NCBI GenBank assembly: GCA_016234485.1
Contig: JACRBL010000010.1
Span: 23,462-87,461 of the forward strand
Reading direction: 5' to 3'
Source of the DNA: Chloroflexota bacterium
Lineage (GTDB): Bacteria; Chloroflexota; Anaerolineae; Anaerolineales; Villigracilaceae
Length of the DNA stretch: 64,000 nucleotides
Position 1 is the stretch's first letter; the number at the start of each line of letters is the position of its first letter. Positions 34,246 to 42,327 of the stretch are shown piece by piece. Made by a program: the position numbers and the translations under genes. The notes beneath the pieces were generated by a model. The model did no database searches. It worked only from the letters and a program-made list of their open reading frames with translations, and was not told where the DNA came from.

Positions 34246-34274
34246 ATTGTACAGTATTTTTGGGTGAATAACAA
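34246..34274 (-). promoter_or_regulatory. dcw operon promoter (sigma-70 type)
   Basis: -35 TTGTTA (34269-34274), 17-base spacer, -10 TACAAT (34246-34251), reading into the MraZ boxes and mraZ. Confidence 0.75.
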
Positions 34275-34335
34275 GTGGTACTTTCGGTTATTTCCCACTT
34301 TGCTTGGGAACAATTGGCTATTCTTGGGAAACGTT

Positions 34336-35613
34336 ATGCAAAAAACTCTTTTTGTGGGTTTACTAACAGCGATGGTTATGGCATCTTGCACTTCATCACC
34401 TAACGCCATACCGCTCAAAACATTGACTCCTACAACGACGCCTGTTTCTACAAAGGTGGTTATTCCCACATCCATGTCCCCCACTGTTGTAACGCCTACA
34501 CAATCAGATGATTATCTAATCTATCTTGCAACGCTGGATTATTCTCACGATCAACAAAAGCCGATGTATTACGATCCCGCTTTGAATGTTCATGTACCGA
34601 TTCTATTGAATTGGAAAATTGACAATATCAGCATCAGCATAAAAAATCGTTTGGCATTCTCATCTTCCAACGCCGACCACAAAAGTGTTTACTTTTTGGA
34701 TTTTCCTTTTGTAGATACAAATCCCATAAATATCACGCCCGATATCTCCGCCGAACATCAAGTTCTTTCCTGGAGTCCCAACGGGATTTATCTTGCCATT
34801 GAATCTGTTCGCCCTGATGGAAAAACCCTCTCCATCTGGGATGGAAAGGAGTTAAGGGAGATTCATCATTACAAGGTGGATATTGGCGATCTCGCGTGGA
34901 GCCCAGATGACCAATTGGCATTCACTGAGTTTTATTCTTACGTTTCTTCCTATGAGGGCGACCCAAGCGAAATCTTTATTTGGGACGGGAACGAGATCAT
35001 AAACGTCAGTCAAAATGCTTCTGGCACAGATCGTTACCCTGCATGGAGCGCGGATGGTCAACTCGCATTTCTTTCAGAGAGGGAGGATGAATATGACCTA
35101 TTTGTTTGGGATGGCAAATCAAAAAATAATGGAATGCCCGACATTCACACTTTCATAAATATTGCGCCAGATCTGACCCAGTATTATTCTGAACCAGAAT
35201 GGACAAATTCTGGCTTGCTGACGTTTAGCGCAAGAAGTCCATCAGATTCGCACACTCAAATTTATGAATGGGATGGTCGATCTGCATCGAACATAAGCAA
35301 CAATCAACCATCGCATAATGGAGGTCAAACTTGGAGAAGCGATGGATATTGGGCATTCGTTACCTTTTTTTCAGAAAAACAAGAGATTCATATTCTGAAC
35401 AACAAAAATCAAAATTTACTCACCACAAGTGGGCAATATCAACCCGCCTGGAGTCAAAGTGGCTTGTTAATGTTTTGTGTCAACAAGGCCCCAGAGTCTA
35501 CGGGCTGGAAATTATCCTTTTGGGATGGCACAAATGTAAGAGAGATCGTTCAAGGCAATTTGATAGTGGCAGTTTGGCGAAATGGATCAGGGGTATTTTG
35601 CTCAAACGATTAA
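34336..35613 (+). CDS. Beta-propeller lipoprotein (TolB/PD40-like repeats)
   Basis: 425 residues from the ATG at 34336. The lipoprotein signal peptide is MQKTLFVGLLTAMVMASC, with the lipidated Cys in a MASC lipobox. A Thr/Pro-rich linker follows (TPTTTPVSTKVVIPT). Then come at least six PD40/WD-like blades with the recurring pattern W-S-x-D/N-G-x-L-A-F, for example WSPDDQLAFTEF, WSADGQLAFLSE and WTNSGLLTFSAR. It is probably an extracellular binding protein of unknown ligand. It is clearly AT-richer than the dcw genes and points away from them, suggesting later acquisition. Its promoter region overlaps that of mraZ. Confidence 0.8.
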   Translation: MQKTLFVGLLTAMVMASCTSSPNAIPLKTLTPTTTPVSTKVVIPTSMSPTVVTPTQSDDYLIYLATLDYSHDQQKPMYYDPALNVHVPILLNWKIDNISISIKNRLAFSSSNADHKSVYFLDFPFVDTNPINITPDISAEHQVLSWSPNGIYLAIESVRPDGKTLSIWDGKELREIHHYKVDIGDLAWSPDDQLAFTEFYSYVSSYEGDPSEIFIWDGNEIINVSQNASGTDRYPAWSADGQLAFLSEREDEYDLFVWDGKSKNNGMPDIHTFINIAPDLTQYYSEPEWTNSGLLTFSARSPSDSHTQIYEWDGRSASNISNNQPSHNGGQTWRSDGYWAFVTFFSEKQEIHILNNKNQNLLTTSGQYQPAWSQSGLLMFCVNKAPESTGWKLSFWDGTNVREIVQGNLIVAVWRNGSGVFCSND

Positions 35614-35760
35614 TGCACCCAAAAAAATTCTATGAAAAAACTCCTCGGCAATTGCCAAAAATTCGATTTCACAAGTTACGTCGGGGGAGTTTAAAATACT
35701 GAACCTATCCGAACGTCATCGTCACGCGTTGCTACAAACAACGCGCCTGGAATAAAACTC

Positions 35761-36648
35761 ATGTCCAACAACTTCCTCCTACTCGAATCCCCCAACTGGC
35801 GCGACTACGAACTGATTGATTCTGGCAACGGCCAGAAACTGGAGCGTTTCGGCTCTTACATTTTCTCCCGCCCCGAATCACAGGCCATGTGGAGTCCCTC
35901 CCTGCCCCAAAAAGATTGGGACGCCGCGCACGCGTTCTTCCAACCCACCAACGAAGAAAGCGGCGGGCATTGGATCCCGAAGAAGAAATTTTCCGAACGC
36001 TGGCAGATGAATTATGGAAATTTGAAATTCTGGGCGATGACGACACCTGGTCGTCACCTCGGTGTTTTCCCCGAAGTCGCGGCGCACTGGGACTGGATGG
36101 CGGACGCCGTCCGAGCGGCGAATCGGCCCGTGAACGCGCTCAACCTATTCGGCTACACCGGGCTGGCGACTCTCGCGTTGGCCGCGGCCGGCGCGAAGGT
36201 CACGCACGTGGATGCGTCGAAGAAGTCTGTGGCTTGGGCGCGCGAGAACCAATCCCTGTCGGGGTTGGACGCGAGCCCCATCCGCTGGATCGTGGACGAC
36301 GCGTTGAAATTCGTCGAGCGCGAAGGTCGGCGTGGAGTCAAATATGATGGCATCATTCTCGATCCGCCCAAGTTCGGGCGCGGACCGAAAGGCGAAATCT
36401 GGGAGGTCTACAAGTCCCTGCCCGATCTGTTCGCGGCCTGTCGCGCGGCGCTGTCGGACCGTCCGCTCTTCATCGTGACAACAGTCTACGCGGTGCGCGC
36501 ATCCGCCATCCACGTCGGCCAAGCGCTGGATGAGACGATGCGCGGCTTCAAAGGCGAAGTGGAGCGCGGCGAACTAGTGACGCGCGAAACGTCCGCGGGA
36601 CGGTTGCTTTCACAGGCCGTCTTCGCGCGCTGGAAAAAACAGGGCTGA
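35761..36648 (+). CDS. RlmI/RlmK-like SAM-dependent RNA methyltransferase
   Basis: 295 residues. SAM-binding ALNLFGYTGLATLALAAAG (about residues 127-145) and the catalytic motif ILDPPKFGRGPKGEIWE (about residue 197) place it with the C-terminal methyltransferase domain of RlmI/RlmK-type rRNA (cytosine) methyltransferases. The N-terminal 100 residues do not look like a PUA domain, unlike the RlmI-like protein at 2371-3585, so the target probably differs. It appears monocistronic and is followed by a 9-base-period inverted repeat. Confidence 0.8.
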   Translation: MSNNFLLLESPNWRDYELIDSGNGQKLERFGSYIFSRPESQAMWSPSLPQKDWDAAHAFFQPTNEESGGHWIPKKKFSERWQMNYGNLKFWAMTTPGRHLGVFPEVAAHWDWMADAVRAANRPVNALNLFGYTGLATLALAAAGAKVTHVDASKKSVAWARENQSLSGLDASPIRWIVDDALKFVEREGRRGVKYDGIILDPPKFGRGPKGEIWEVYKSLPDLFAACRAALSDRPLFIVTTVYAVRASAIHVGQALDETMRGFKGEVERGELVTRETSAGRLLSQAVFARWKKQG

Positions 36649-36685
36649 AATTTTCGGTTCTTCTGTAAAATGGGAAAAAAGCCTA

Positions 36686-36774
36686 ACCACAAAGGACACT
36701 AAGTACACAAAGGGGGGAAAAGGCTTAAATCTTAAAGGCGATTTTCCTTCGTGGCCTTTGTGTCCTTTGTGGTT
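36686..36774. repeat. Inverted pair of 9-base-period arrays (ACCACAAAG)
   Basis: Left ACCACAAAG, GACACTAAG, TACACAAAG (36686-36712); right CCTTCGTGG, CCTTTGTGT, CCTTTGTGG (36746-36772). The arms are reverse complements apart from unit drift, so the transcript can fold. It lies between convergent genes and may serve as a bidirectional terminator. Confidence 0.8.
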
Positions 36775-36792
36775 GAAAGTAGATGCCGCGAT

Positions 36793-37281
36793 TTATTTCC
36801 CCGCTGGTTTACTGCGATACGCCACAAAGACCACAATCAAAATCACGATCAGCGCCGCGAAGGGAATCCACGTCAGGCGGGCGCGAGCGGCGAGGGCCGA
36901 GCGGAAGGGCGCGTCTGCGGCGGGGTTGGCGGCATACCACTTGCCGTCATATTCCGAGGTTCCTTCGGCAAGACCGATATAGTGGACGTAGCCAGTGTAG
37001 GGATAATATTCCAACTGATCGAAGGGATGATCCTTATCGTCCACGACGTACACGCGCACCACCTGGTATCCCTGCCCCGCGTCGGCTGGCGCGGGGACGT
37101 TCCCTGCGGAGAAATCGGCAAAGGCGAAGAAGTCCTCGGTCAACGCGGGGTTGGTGATCAGAATGTTGCCCGTGATGCCCGGCCCCTTCACTTCGATGTA
37201 ATCGAACGAGCCTTTGGCAAGGACGATGGTGGGAATTAAGAGTAGGACAAGAGTCAACGCGAAAGCAAATTGTTTTTTCAT
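36793..37281 (-). CDS. Secreted, C-terminally membrane-anchored protein of unknown function
   Basis: 162 residues from the ATG at 37281 (AGGAG eight bases upstream). Signal peptide (FALTLVLLLIPTIVLAKG), an extracytoplasmic domain of about 105 residues, and a C-terminal transmembrane helix (FAALIVILIVVFVAYRSK). The domain has YQVVRVYVVDDKDHPFDQLEYYPY but no recognised family. It is co-directional with, and 240 bases downstream of, the cytochrome b/ferredoxin fusion, with hairpins between, so it may belong to the same transcript. Confidence 0.6.
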   Translation of the reverse strand: MKKQFAFALTLVLLLIPTIVLAKGSFDYIEVKGPGITGNILITNPALTEDFFAFADFSAGNVPAPADAGQGYQVVRVYVVDDKDHPFDQLEYYPYTGYVHYIGLAEGTSEYDGKWYAANPAADAPFRSALAARARLTWIPFAALIVILIVVFVAYRSKPAGK

Positions 37282-37326
37282 TGATAAATCTCCTTTTAGT
37301 GCCAGTGTAAATTTAAGTTCCATGTT

Positions 37327-37392
37327 GCGTCAGCAGTTCGATTTGCTTGGCAAATCGTGCTGACGGCTCGCAGTTCAACTGCTCGCGAACTT
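37327..37392. repeat. Large intergenic palindromes (AGCAGT family)
   Basis: CGTCAGCA...TGCTGACG arms enclose GATTTGCttgGCAAATC (37328-37364), followed by CTCGCAGTTCAACTGCTCGCG. It lies in the 242-base gap between the secreted-protein gene and the cytochrome b fusion gene. The rest of that gap (37393-37523) holds nothing I recognise. Confidence 0.7.
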
Positions 37393-37523
37393 GAGATGTC
37401 TCACAATTTTTTTGACAGCGCAAGAAGACCAAAGGTTTTTCCTGTGAACCAGAAACACTACTTGCAAAGAACCGCCGCCAAACGGTCGTTATCGTCAGCA
37501 AAGAAAACCTTTAGGGTCTCAGT

Positions 37524-39581
37524 TTATCGCAACACAAACGTATCCGTCGCTTCATCATAAGCCAAAACCAACACGCGTCCCTGCTCAAAAATCACCTCGC
37601 CCGAAAACACAAGACGGTAATTATCCGAGTCGTCCTTCATCCACACTTCCACCATGCGCGTCCCAGATTCGATCTCCAAAAATTCCAGCGCGGAGATTCG
37701 TCCGTTGCCGCCGACGCCCGAAGGCTTGTAGGTATCGTCGAGAACCGCTTCCCCATCCACGATCACGCGCACGCTGATTGGGAAATGCACGCCGCCGAAA
37801 ATTTTCACCGGGTCGGCGCCTTCGGGCAGAGTGACGCCTTCGGGGATGTTCGCGGCTTCGATCTTACCCTTCGCGTCCACCGCGATTCGGAGCGCGCTCC
37901 CATCCGCGGCCTGCATACTCGACTTCACGTCCAGCGGCAAGGCCAACGCGAACGCGCCCAGCAGGATCAACGTCCCGATCAACCCGCTGACCAGCGAGGG
38001 GACCAACTTGTTGCGCTCCTTCACGGGCGGCAACGGCTTCGGCATCTTCGCTTTTTGCGTTTCGTCACGTTGCAAATTTTTCATAAACGTTTCCAGCGCG
38101 GACGCGTCGCCTGGGGCAATTTCGAGCCAATGCAAATCCTTCGTCGCCAAGGCGGTATGCGTGTGCAAACGATTCAGCATCCAGTGCGGCTCCTCGCGAT
38201 ACAAGGCATCGTCATACGGATGCGAGAACAGGACGACGTCGCGCGCGCCCTCGTCGCGCAGGGAGCGGATCCACTCGATGTTGACCGCGCCGATGCTCGG
38301 CAGGATGGCTGTCACCACGCGCGCGCCCGCTCCACACTCCGACGTGGAAACGGGTTCGCCCTCGCGGACGTTTCCCCGCAGTTTGGCGGGAAGCGTGCCC
38401 ATCGTCACGTCGCGCTCGCTCACAAACAGCACGGTGACGGGACGCCCTTCCTGCTTCTCGCGATGCAACGCGCCCTTCACGGCGTTGAAAGTTTGCTCGC
38501 CGTTGTAGCCGCCCAGCAAATGGATCGCGTCGGTGGGACAGGCTCCCACGCAGATGGCGCAGGCTGTGCATTGCGCGGGGTTGATGACCGCCAGTTTGTG
38601 ATACTTCGTCTCATCGTGACGTTCCACCATCGCGATCGCGTCGTACGGACATTCGGCGTAGCACAAATTACAGCCTGTGCACTTCGGGTCGGTGATGATC
38701 GCGGGACCGATGTCCCGTCCGCGGGCGAGCCAGGGAAGCAGGAACAGACTCCCGCCGACGAGAATCGCCAGCCCCCAAAAGATCGCGTTGCCCCACGCGT
38801 CGATGGCGGGGAGAAAGCCGAGGTAGTACGCGTCCATTGGAACGTCGGAGAGAAGCGTGGAAAGGTCGGCGGGCGCGGCGGAAAGAGTCGGCTTGATTAG
38901 CGAGAGGATGATAAGTCCGATTACAGCCTGCACACTCACCCAACGCGGCGACCACCAGCGGGCGCGCGAGAGTCGCAGTCCGTGAATGTAGATTCCGAGG
39001 AAGCCGATGATCGGCAGGAAGACGTGCAGGAAGAGAATGATCACGAAGTTGGAAAACGTCCGCGAGGCCAAGTCCGTTGCAACGTAGGTCAGACCCGAGG
39101 CGCCAGCCAGGTATTCCATCATGTACTCGGTCATCCATTGCGCGCGCTGATCCCAGATCAGCCAGTAACCCATCGTGCCTGTCAGCCAAACGCCCGCCAG
39201 CATGATCCAGCCGCTCGTCCATGCCAGCCAGCGTTGACCCCAGTAGCGGTCGCTGAACAGCATCTTGAGCATGTGCAGGACGATGAGCAGAATCATCGCG
39301 TCGGAGGAATAGCGATGGACGGAGCGCATCAACGAGCCGAGCCAATGCGCGTCGAGTTTTTCGACGGTGGCATAGGCCACGTCCAGGCCAGGGCGATAGA
39401 AGACGGTGAGATACGCGCCCGTGACCAGCAACACGACCAGCATGAAGATGGTCAACGTGCCGAGGTGATAGAACGGATTGAAGTCCGACTGAGTGAATCG
39501 GTTGACAAAGCCTTCGAGACGTACCCAGATTTTTTCAAAGGCGCGGAGGGTTTTGCGTTGGGGATAGAGATTGGGAGTCAT
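37524..39581 (-). CDS. Cytochrome b6-like / 2[4Fe-4S] ferredoxin / MvhD-like fusion protein
   Basis: 685 residues in four parts. (1) A cytochrome b N-terminal-type domain, about 1-245, with the two bis-heme His pairs spaced H-x13-H (HRYSSDAMILLIVLH and HVFLPIIGFLGIYIH) on separate helices. (2) More membrane helices to about 295. (3) A dicluster ferredoxin at about 300-350 with CTGCNLCYAECP and CTACAICVGACP. (4) A region at about 375-490 resembling the MvhD/HdrA-associated hydrogenase iron-sulfur subunit fold (AILPSIGAVNIEWIRSLRDEG), though lacking most of its Cys. A further helix (LVPSLVSGLIGTLILLGAFA) and a soluble C-terminal domain follow. No PEWY quinol motif is present. It is expected to move electrons between the quinone pool and a ferredoxin-like partner. 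It is downstream of the copper ATPase, separated by repeats. Confidence 0.8.
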   Translation of the reverse strand: MTPNLYPQRKTLRAFEKIWVRLEGFVNRFTQSDFNPFYHLGTLTIFMLVVLLVTGAYLTVFYRPGLDVAYATVEKLDAHWLGSLMRSVHRYSSDAMILLIVLHMLKMLFSDRYWGQRWLAWTSGWIMLAGVWLTGTMGYWLIWDQRAQWMTEYMMEYLAGASGLTYVATDLASRTFSNFVIILFLHVFLPIIGFLGIYIHGLRLSRARWWSPRWVSVQAVIGLIILSLIKPTLSAAPADLSTLLSDVPMDAYYLGFLPAIDAWGNAIFWGLAILVGGSLFLLPWLARGRDIGPAIITDPKCTGCNLCYAECPYDAIAMVERHDETKYHKLAVINPAQCTACAICVGACPTDAIHLLGGYNGEQTFNAVKGALHREKQEGRPVTVLFVSERDVTMGTLPAKLRGNVREGEPVSTSECGAGARVVTAILPSIGAVNIEWIRSLRDEGARDVVLFSHPYDDALYREEPHWMLNRLHTHTALATKDLHWLEIAPGDASALETFMKNLQRDETQKAKMPKPLPPVKERNKLVPSLVSGLIGTLILLGAFALALPLDVKSSMQAADGSALRIAVDAKGKIEAANIPEGVTLPEGADPVKIFGGVHFPISVRVIVDGEAVLDDTYKPSGVGGNGRISALEFLEIESGTRMVEVWMKDDSDNYRLVFSGEVIFEQGRVLVLAYDEATDTFVLR

Positions 39582-39584
39582 GAA

Positions 39585-39619
39585 GTTTCAGGTTCCAGGT
39601 TTCAGGTTTCAAGTTTTCG
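39585..39619. repeat. 7-base repeat (GTTTCAG x5) before the cytochrome b fusion gene
   Basis: GTTTCAG, GTTCCAG, GTTTCAG, GTTTCAA, GTTTTCG in register, starting four bases from the start codon. Confidence 0.88.
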
Positions 39620-39620
39620 A

Positions 39621-39716
39621 ACCGCAAAGAGCGCACACCTGCCCTGGCGGGCGGTGCCAGGGAAGACCGCGAAGAAAATTCCTAAAACTTTGCGCTCTTC
39701 GCGTGCTTCGCGGTTA
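39621..39716. repeat. 9-base-period inverted arrays ending in the copper ATPase stop codon
   Basis: Right arm CTTTGCGCT, CTTCGCGTG, CTTCGCGGT (39688-39714) then TAA. Left arm ACCGCAAAG, AGCGCACAC (39621-39638), with a further GACCGCGAAGA copy at 39665 and a GCCCTGGCGGGCGGTGCCAGGG hairpin between (wider than the arms). The ATPase stop codon lies at the repeat edge. Confidence 0.7.
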
Positions 39717-42137
39717 ATCGTCTTCATCATCCCCATACAACAACGGGAAGCGATTCATCTTCATCGCATTCGTCGTGACGAAGATACTGCTCGCCACCAT
39801 CGCGAACGCGGCGAAGACGGGTTGGAGCAGTCCCGCCATCGCGAGGCCGACTCCGATGATGTTGTAAACAAACGCCCAGCCGAGATTTTGCTTTACGCGT
39901 TTCATGGCTTCGCGCGAGAGATCAAAAAGCCAGGGGATCACTTTCAGGTCGTCGCGCATGAGCAGGATGTCGGCGGCGGTACGGGCCACGTCCGCGCCGT
40001 GGTTCATCGCGAGACCCACCGTCGCGGCGGCGAGGGCGGGACCGTCGTTGATGCCGTCGCCAACCATGGCAGCATTTTCGGCGAGACGGTTCATTTTCTC
40101 GTCGGGGGTCAGCGCCGCGTGGACGGGGATGCCGAGAAGTTTTTCCCAGCGTTGCCCCGCGCTCGACTCGTCGCCTGTCAACACGGCGGGAGTCAACCCG
40201 CGCGCGGACAGGTCGCTCACAACTTCTTTCGCCTCCGCGCGGACCGTTTCGCCGAGGCCGATGATTCCGCGCGTCTGCCCGTCCCAGCCCGCGTAGACAA
40301 CGGCCAGCCCCGCGGTTTTCCATGCTTCGGATTGGTGGAGGATCTCGTCGGAGAGGGAAAGTCCTTCGGAGGACATGAGGCGGGGTGATCCTATTGCGTA
40401 CTGCGTATTGCGTAACGTGCCTATGACGCCGAGGGCGGGGAGAGATTTGAACGATTCGGGTTTGATGAGTTCGATCCCTTGCGATTTGGCGTAATCAACA
40501 ATTGCGCGCGCAAGAGGATGTTCAGACTCGTTTTCGATGGAGGCGATGAGTTGGAGGAAGGCGTTCTCCCTCATCCCCAACCCTTCTCCCGAGGGAAGAA
40601 GGGAGTCGTCCCCCTCTCCCTGCGGGAGAGGGGCTAGGGGTGAGGGAGCGAAAACTTCCTGCACCTTCATCGGCAACTGACTCAGCGTGCCTGTCTTATC
40701 GAAGAAGACCTTGTCGACTTTTGCCAAGCGCTCCAGCGCGGCAGTACTTCGAAGGATCGCGCCCGATTTCGCGGCGCGGCCGAGGGAGAGCCATAAGGTC
40801 AGCGGAGTGGCGAGACCGAGCGCACAGGGACAGGCGATCAGCAGTACCGAGAGCGCGACGAGCAATCCTTTTTCCGCGCCGTCCACATAATTCCAAATCA
40901 AAAATGCAATTGCCGCAAGCGCGAGCGCGATGGGAGTCATCCAGGCGGAGAGTTTGTCGGCCATGCGCTCGAGGGGAGAACGCGCCCACAAGGCTTCGTG
41001 GAGCAGGCGGCCAATCTGCCCAGCCACGGTCGCGTCACCGACGGCGGTGGCAATCACTTCAAAACTGCCATCCAGGTTGATCGTCCCCGCGCGAACCGAC
41101 TCGCCCTCGCGACGCGTCACGGGATTCGGCTCGCCCGTCAGCAGGGACTCGTCCACGTCGCCTTCGCCGCGCGCGGCCAACCCGTCCACGGGGAAGCGCT
41201 CGCCAGGTCTCACGCGGATGCGTTGACCCGCCCGCAAGTCCGCGACCGAAACGGACTGGTCGCCCGCGTCCGTCACAATCGTGGCCGTGTCGGGAATCTG
41301 CTCGAGCAGTTTAGTCACCGCCTTGTTGGAAGATTTGTGCGCCTGCATTTCGAGCCAGCGTCCGATCGAAACCAAAAAGATCAACATCGTGGCCGTGTCG
41401 AAATACAGGCCGCCGTGACCGACGATTAAATTGCGGATGGACAAACCGAACGCAGAAAAAGTTCCAATCGTGATGAGCGTGTGAATGTTCGGCTGTCCGC
41501 GCAAGAGTGACGCGAAGCCCGCGCGTAGAATCGGCAGGCCGAGCAACACCAAAACGGGGATGCTCGTGACCAACATCATCACCTGAAAAAAATCCACCAG
41601 AGGTTGCGACGCGGCGGTCTGCCAGCCAAAAATTTCGCGCACGTAAATCCCCGTCCCAACGATCATGTCGTGCAGAACCATCACGCCGCCGATCAGCAGG
41701 CGCATGTAAAATGACTCTTCCTCGTCGCGTGATTTTTCGTTTGGCAACGTGGCTTGATAACCCAGTGAGCGCACGCGTTTTTTTAGCGATTGGTGATTGG
41801 TAATTTTTGAGTCGAAGGTAATATTGGCTTGTTGTTGGATGAAACTTACTTCCGCAGACGCGACGCCGCGCGTGCGTTTGAGTTGTTCGCTGACCAGCCA
41901 CGCACAAGACGGACACCACATCCCACCGAGGGTGAGGGTGACGCGTTCCGCGTCCGCGTCGTTCGCAAGGACGGCGGGCGCGGCGGGACTTTCCGCCAGC
42001 AACGCAGAGACTTCGCGACACGAGGGACAGCAGAACACATCCCCCGCATCGTTCGTGAGGGGATGGAGAGTCGTTAGTCCGCAAAGCGAGCAGGCGACGA
42101 GGGATTTGGTGGCGGAGGCAGAGGCGGCGAGGGTCAT
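39714..42137 (-). CDS. FixI/CcoI-like copper-translocating P1B-type ATPase
   Basis: 807 residues from the ATG at 42137. The N-terminus has the FixI/CcoI cysteine layout CSLCGL...FCCPSC, then an HMA-type metal site GGMWCPSC (about residue 73). Membrane metal motif CPC in IACPCALGLATPLTLWL, phosphorylation motif FFDKTGTLS, N-domain SEHPLA, hinge MVGDGINDGPALA. FixI-type pumps export copper for assembly of heme-copper oxidases. The gene carries several inserted repeats: GATTGGT heptamers near residue 130, an 83-base palindrome encoding SPLAPLPQGEG...PSGEGLG near residue 500, TATTGCG heptamers encoding LRNTQYAIG near residue 580, and a 9-base array at the stop. A CRP/FNR-type promoter precedes it. 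Confidence 0.9.
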   Translation of the reverse strand: MTLAASASATKSLVACSLCGLTTLHPLTNDAGDVFCCPSCREVSALLAESPAAPAVLANDADAERVTLTLGGMWCPSCAWLVSEQLKRTRGVASAEVSFIQQQANITFDSKITNHQSLKKRVRSLGYQATLPNEKSRDEEESFYMRLLIGGVMVLHDMIVGTGIYVREIFGWQTAASQPLVDFFQVMMLVTSIPVLVLLGLPILRAGFASLLRGQPNIHTLITIGTFSAFGLSIRNLIVGHGGLYFDTATMLIFLVSIGRWLEMQAHKSSNKAVTKLLEQIPDTATIVTDAGDQSVSVADLRAGQRIRVRPGERFPVDGLAARGEGDVDESLLTGEPNPVTRREGESVRAGTINLDGSFEVIATAVGDATVAGQIGRLLHEALWARSPLERMADKLSAWMTPIALALAAIAFLIWNYVDGAEKGLLVALSVLLIACPCALGLATPLTLWLSLGRAAKSGAILRSTAALERLAKVDKVFFDKTGTLSQLPMKVQEVFAPSPLAPLPQGEGDDSLLPSGEGLGMRENAFLQLIASIENESEHPLARAIVDYAKSQGIELIKPESFKSLPALGVIGTLRNTQYAIGSPRLMSSEGLSLSDEILHQSEAWKTAGLAVVYAGWDGQTRGIIGLGETVRAEAKEVVSDLSARGLTPAVLTGDESSAGQRWEKLLGIPVHAALTPDEKMNRLAENAAMVGDGINDGPALAAATVGLAMNHGADVARTAADILLMRDDLKVIPWLFDLSREAMKRVKQNLGWAFVYNIIGVGLAMAGLLQPVFAAFAMVASSIFVTTNAMKMNRFPLLYGDDEDD
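40392..40412. repeat. In-frame 7-base repeat inside copper ATPase gene (TATTGCG x3)
   Basis: TATTGCG, TACTGCG, TATTGCG, ATACGCA family, in the nucleotide-binding domain. It encodes RNTQYAI, the same peptide as the insertion in Ddl. Confidence 0.85.
40566..40648. repeat. In-frame 83-base palindromic element inside copper ATPase gene
   Basis: Outer arms CTCCCTCATCCCC / GGGGTGAGGGAG; inner hairpins CCCTTCTCCC...GGGAAGAAGGG and CCCCTCTCCCtgcGGGAGAGGGG. It is the same kind of element usually seen between genes. Here it is translated within the nucleotide-binding domain and keeps the frame. Confidence 0.85.
41787..41807. repeat. In-frame 7-base repeat near the metal-binding domain (GATTGGT family)
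   Basis: GCGATTG, GTGATTG, GTAATTT (period 7) encode part of KITNHQSLK in the linker after the HMA domain of the copper ATPase. They are the reverse complement of the ATTACCA units in the rlmI-like gene. Confidence 0.6.
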
Positions 42138-42156
42138 GGTTGGAGGTAACAACAAT

Positions 42157-42198
42157 ATTATCCCCAAAAAGCGGATAAAAACAGTGACTTTTATCACA
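42157..42198 (-). promoter_or_regulatory. CRP/FNR-type class II promoter of the copper ATPase gene
   Basis: Minus strand TGTGATAAAAGTCACT (42183-42198) matches TGTGA-N6-TCACA at nine of ten positions. Its centre lies about 40.5 bases before the start point implied by the -10 GATAAT (42157-42162). This is the class II activator geometry, and the HCO operon has the same arrangement (53485-53527). Confidence 0.65.
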
Positions 42199-42327
42199 AA
42201 TCTGGAAATGCAGGCCTTCCTTCACTTTTCAACCTACACCCCCCGCCTGTGACGATGGCGGTTTGTCCTGTAAGGGGATGGGATGTCATTTGATTCTCCA
42301 GATGGTAGGTAGGATTGCCAATCCGAC

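Noticed and set aside
35613..35702. 29-residue ORF after the lipoprotein gene (MHPKKFYEKTPRQLPKIRF)
   Set aside because: Too short, overlaps the lipoprotein stop, no ribosome-binding site and no family I can support.
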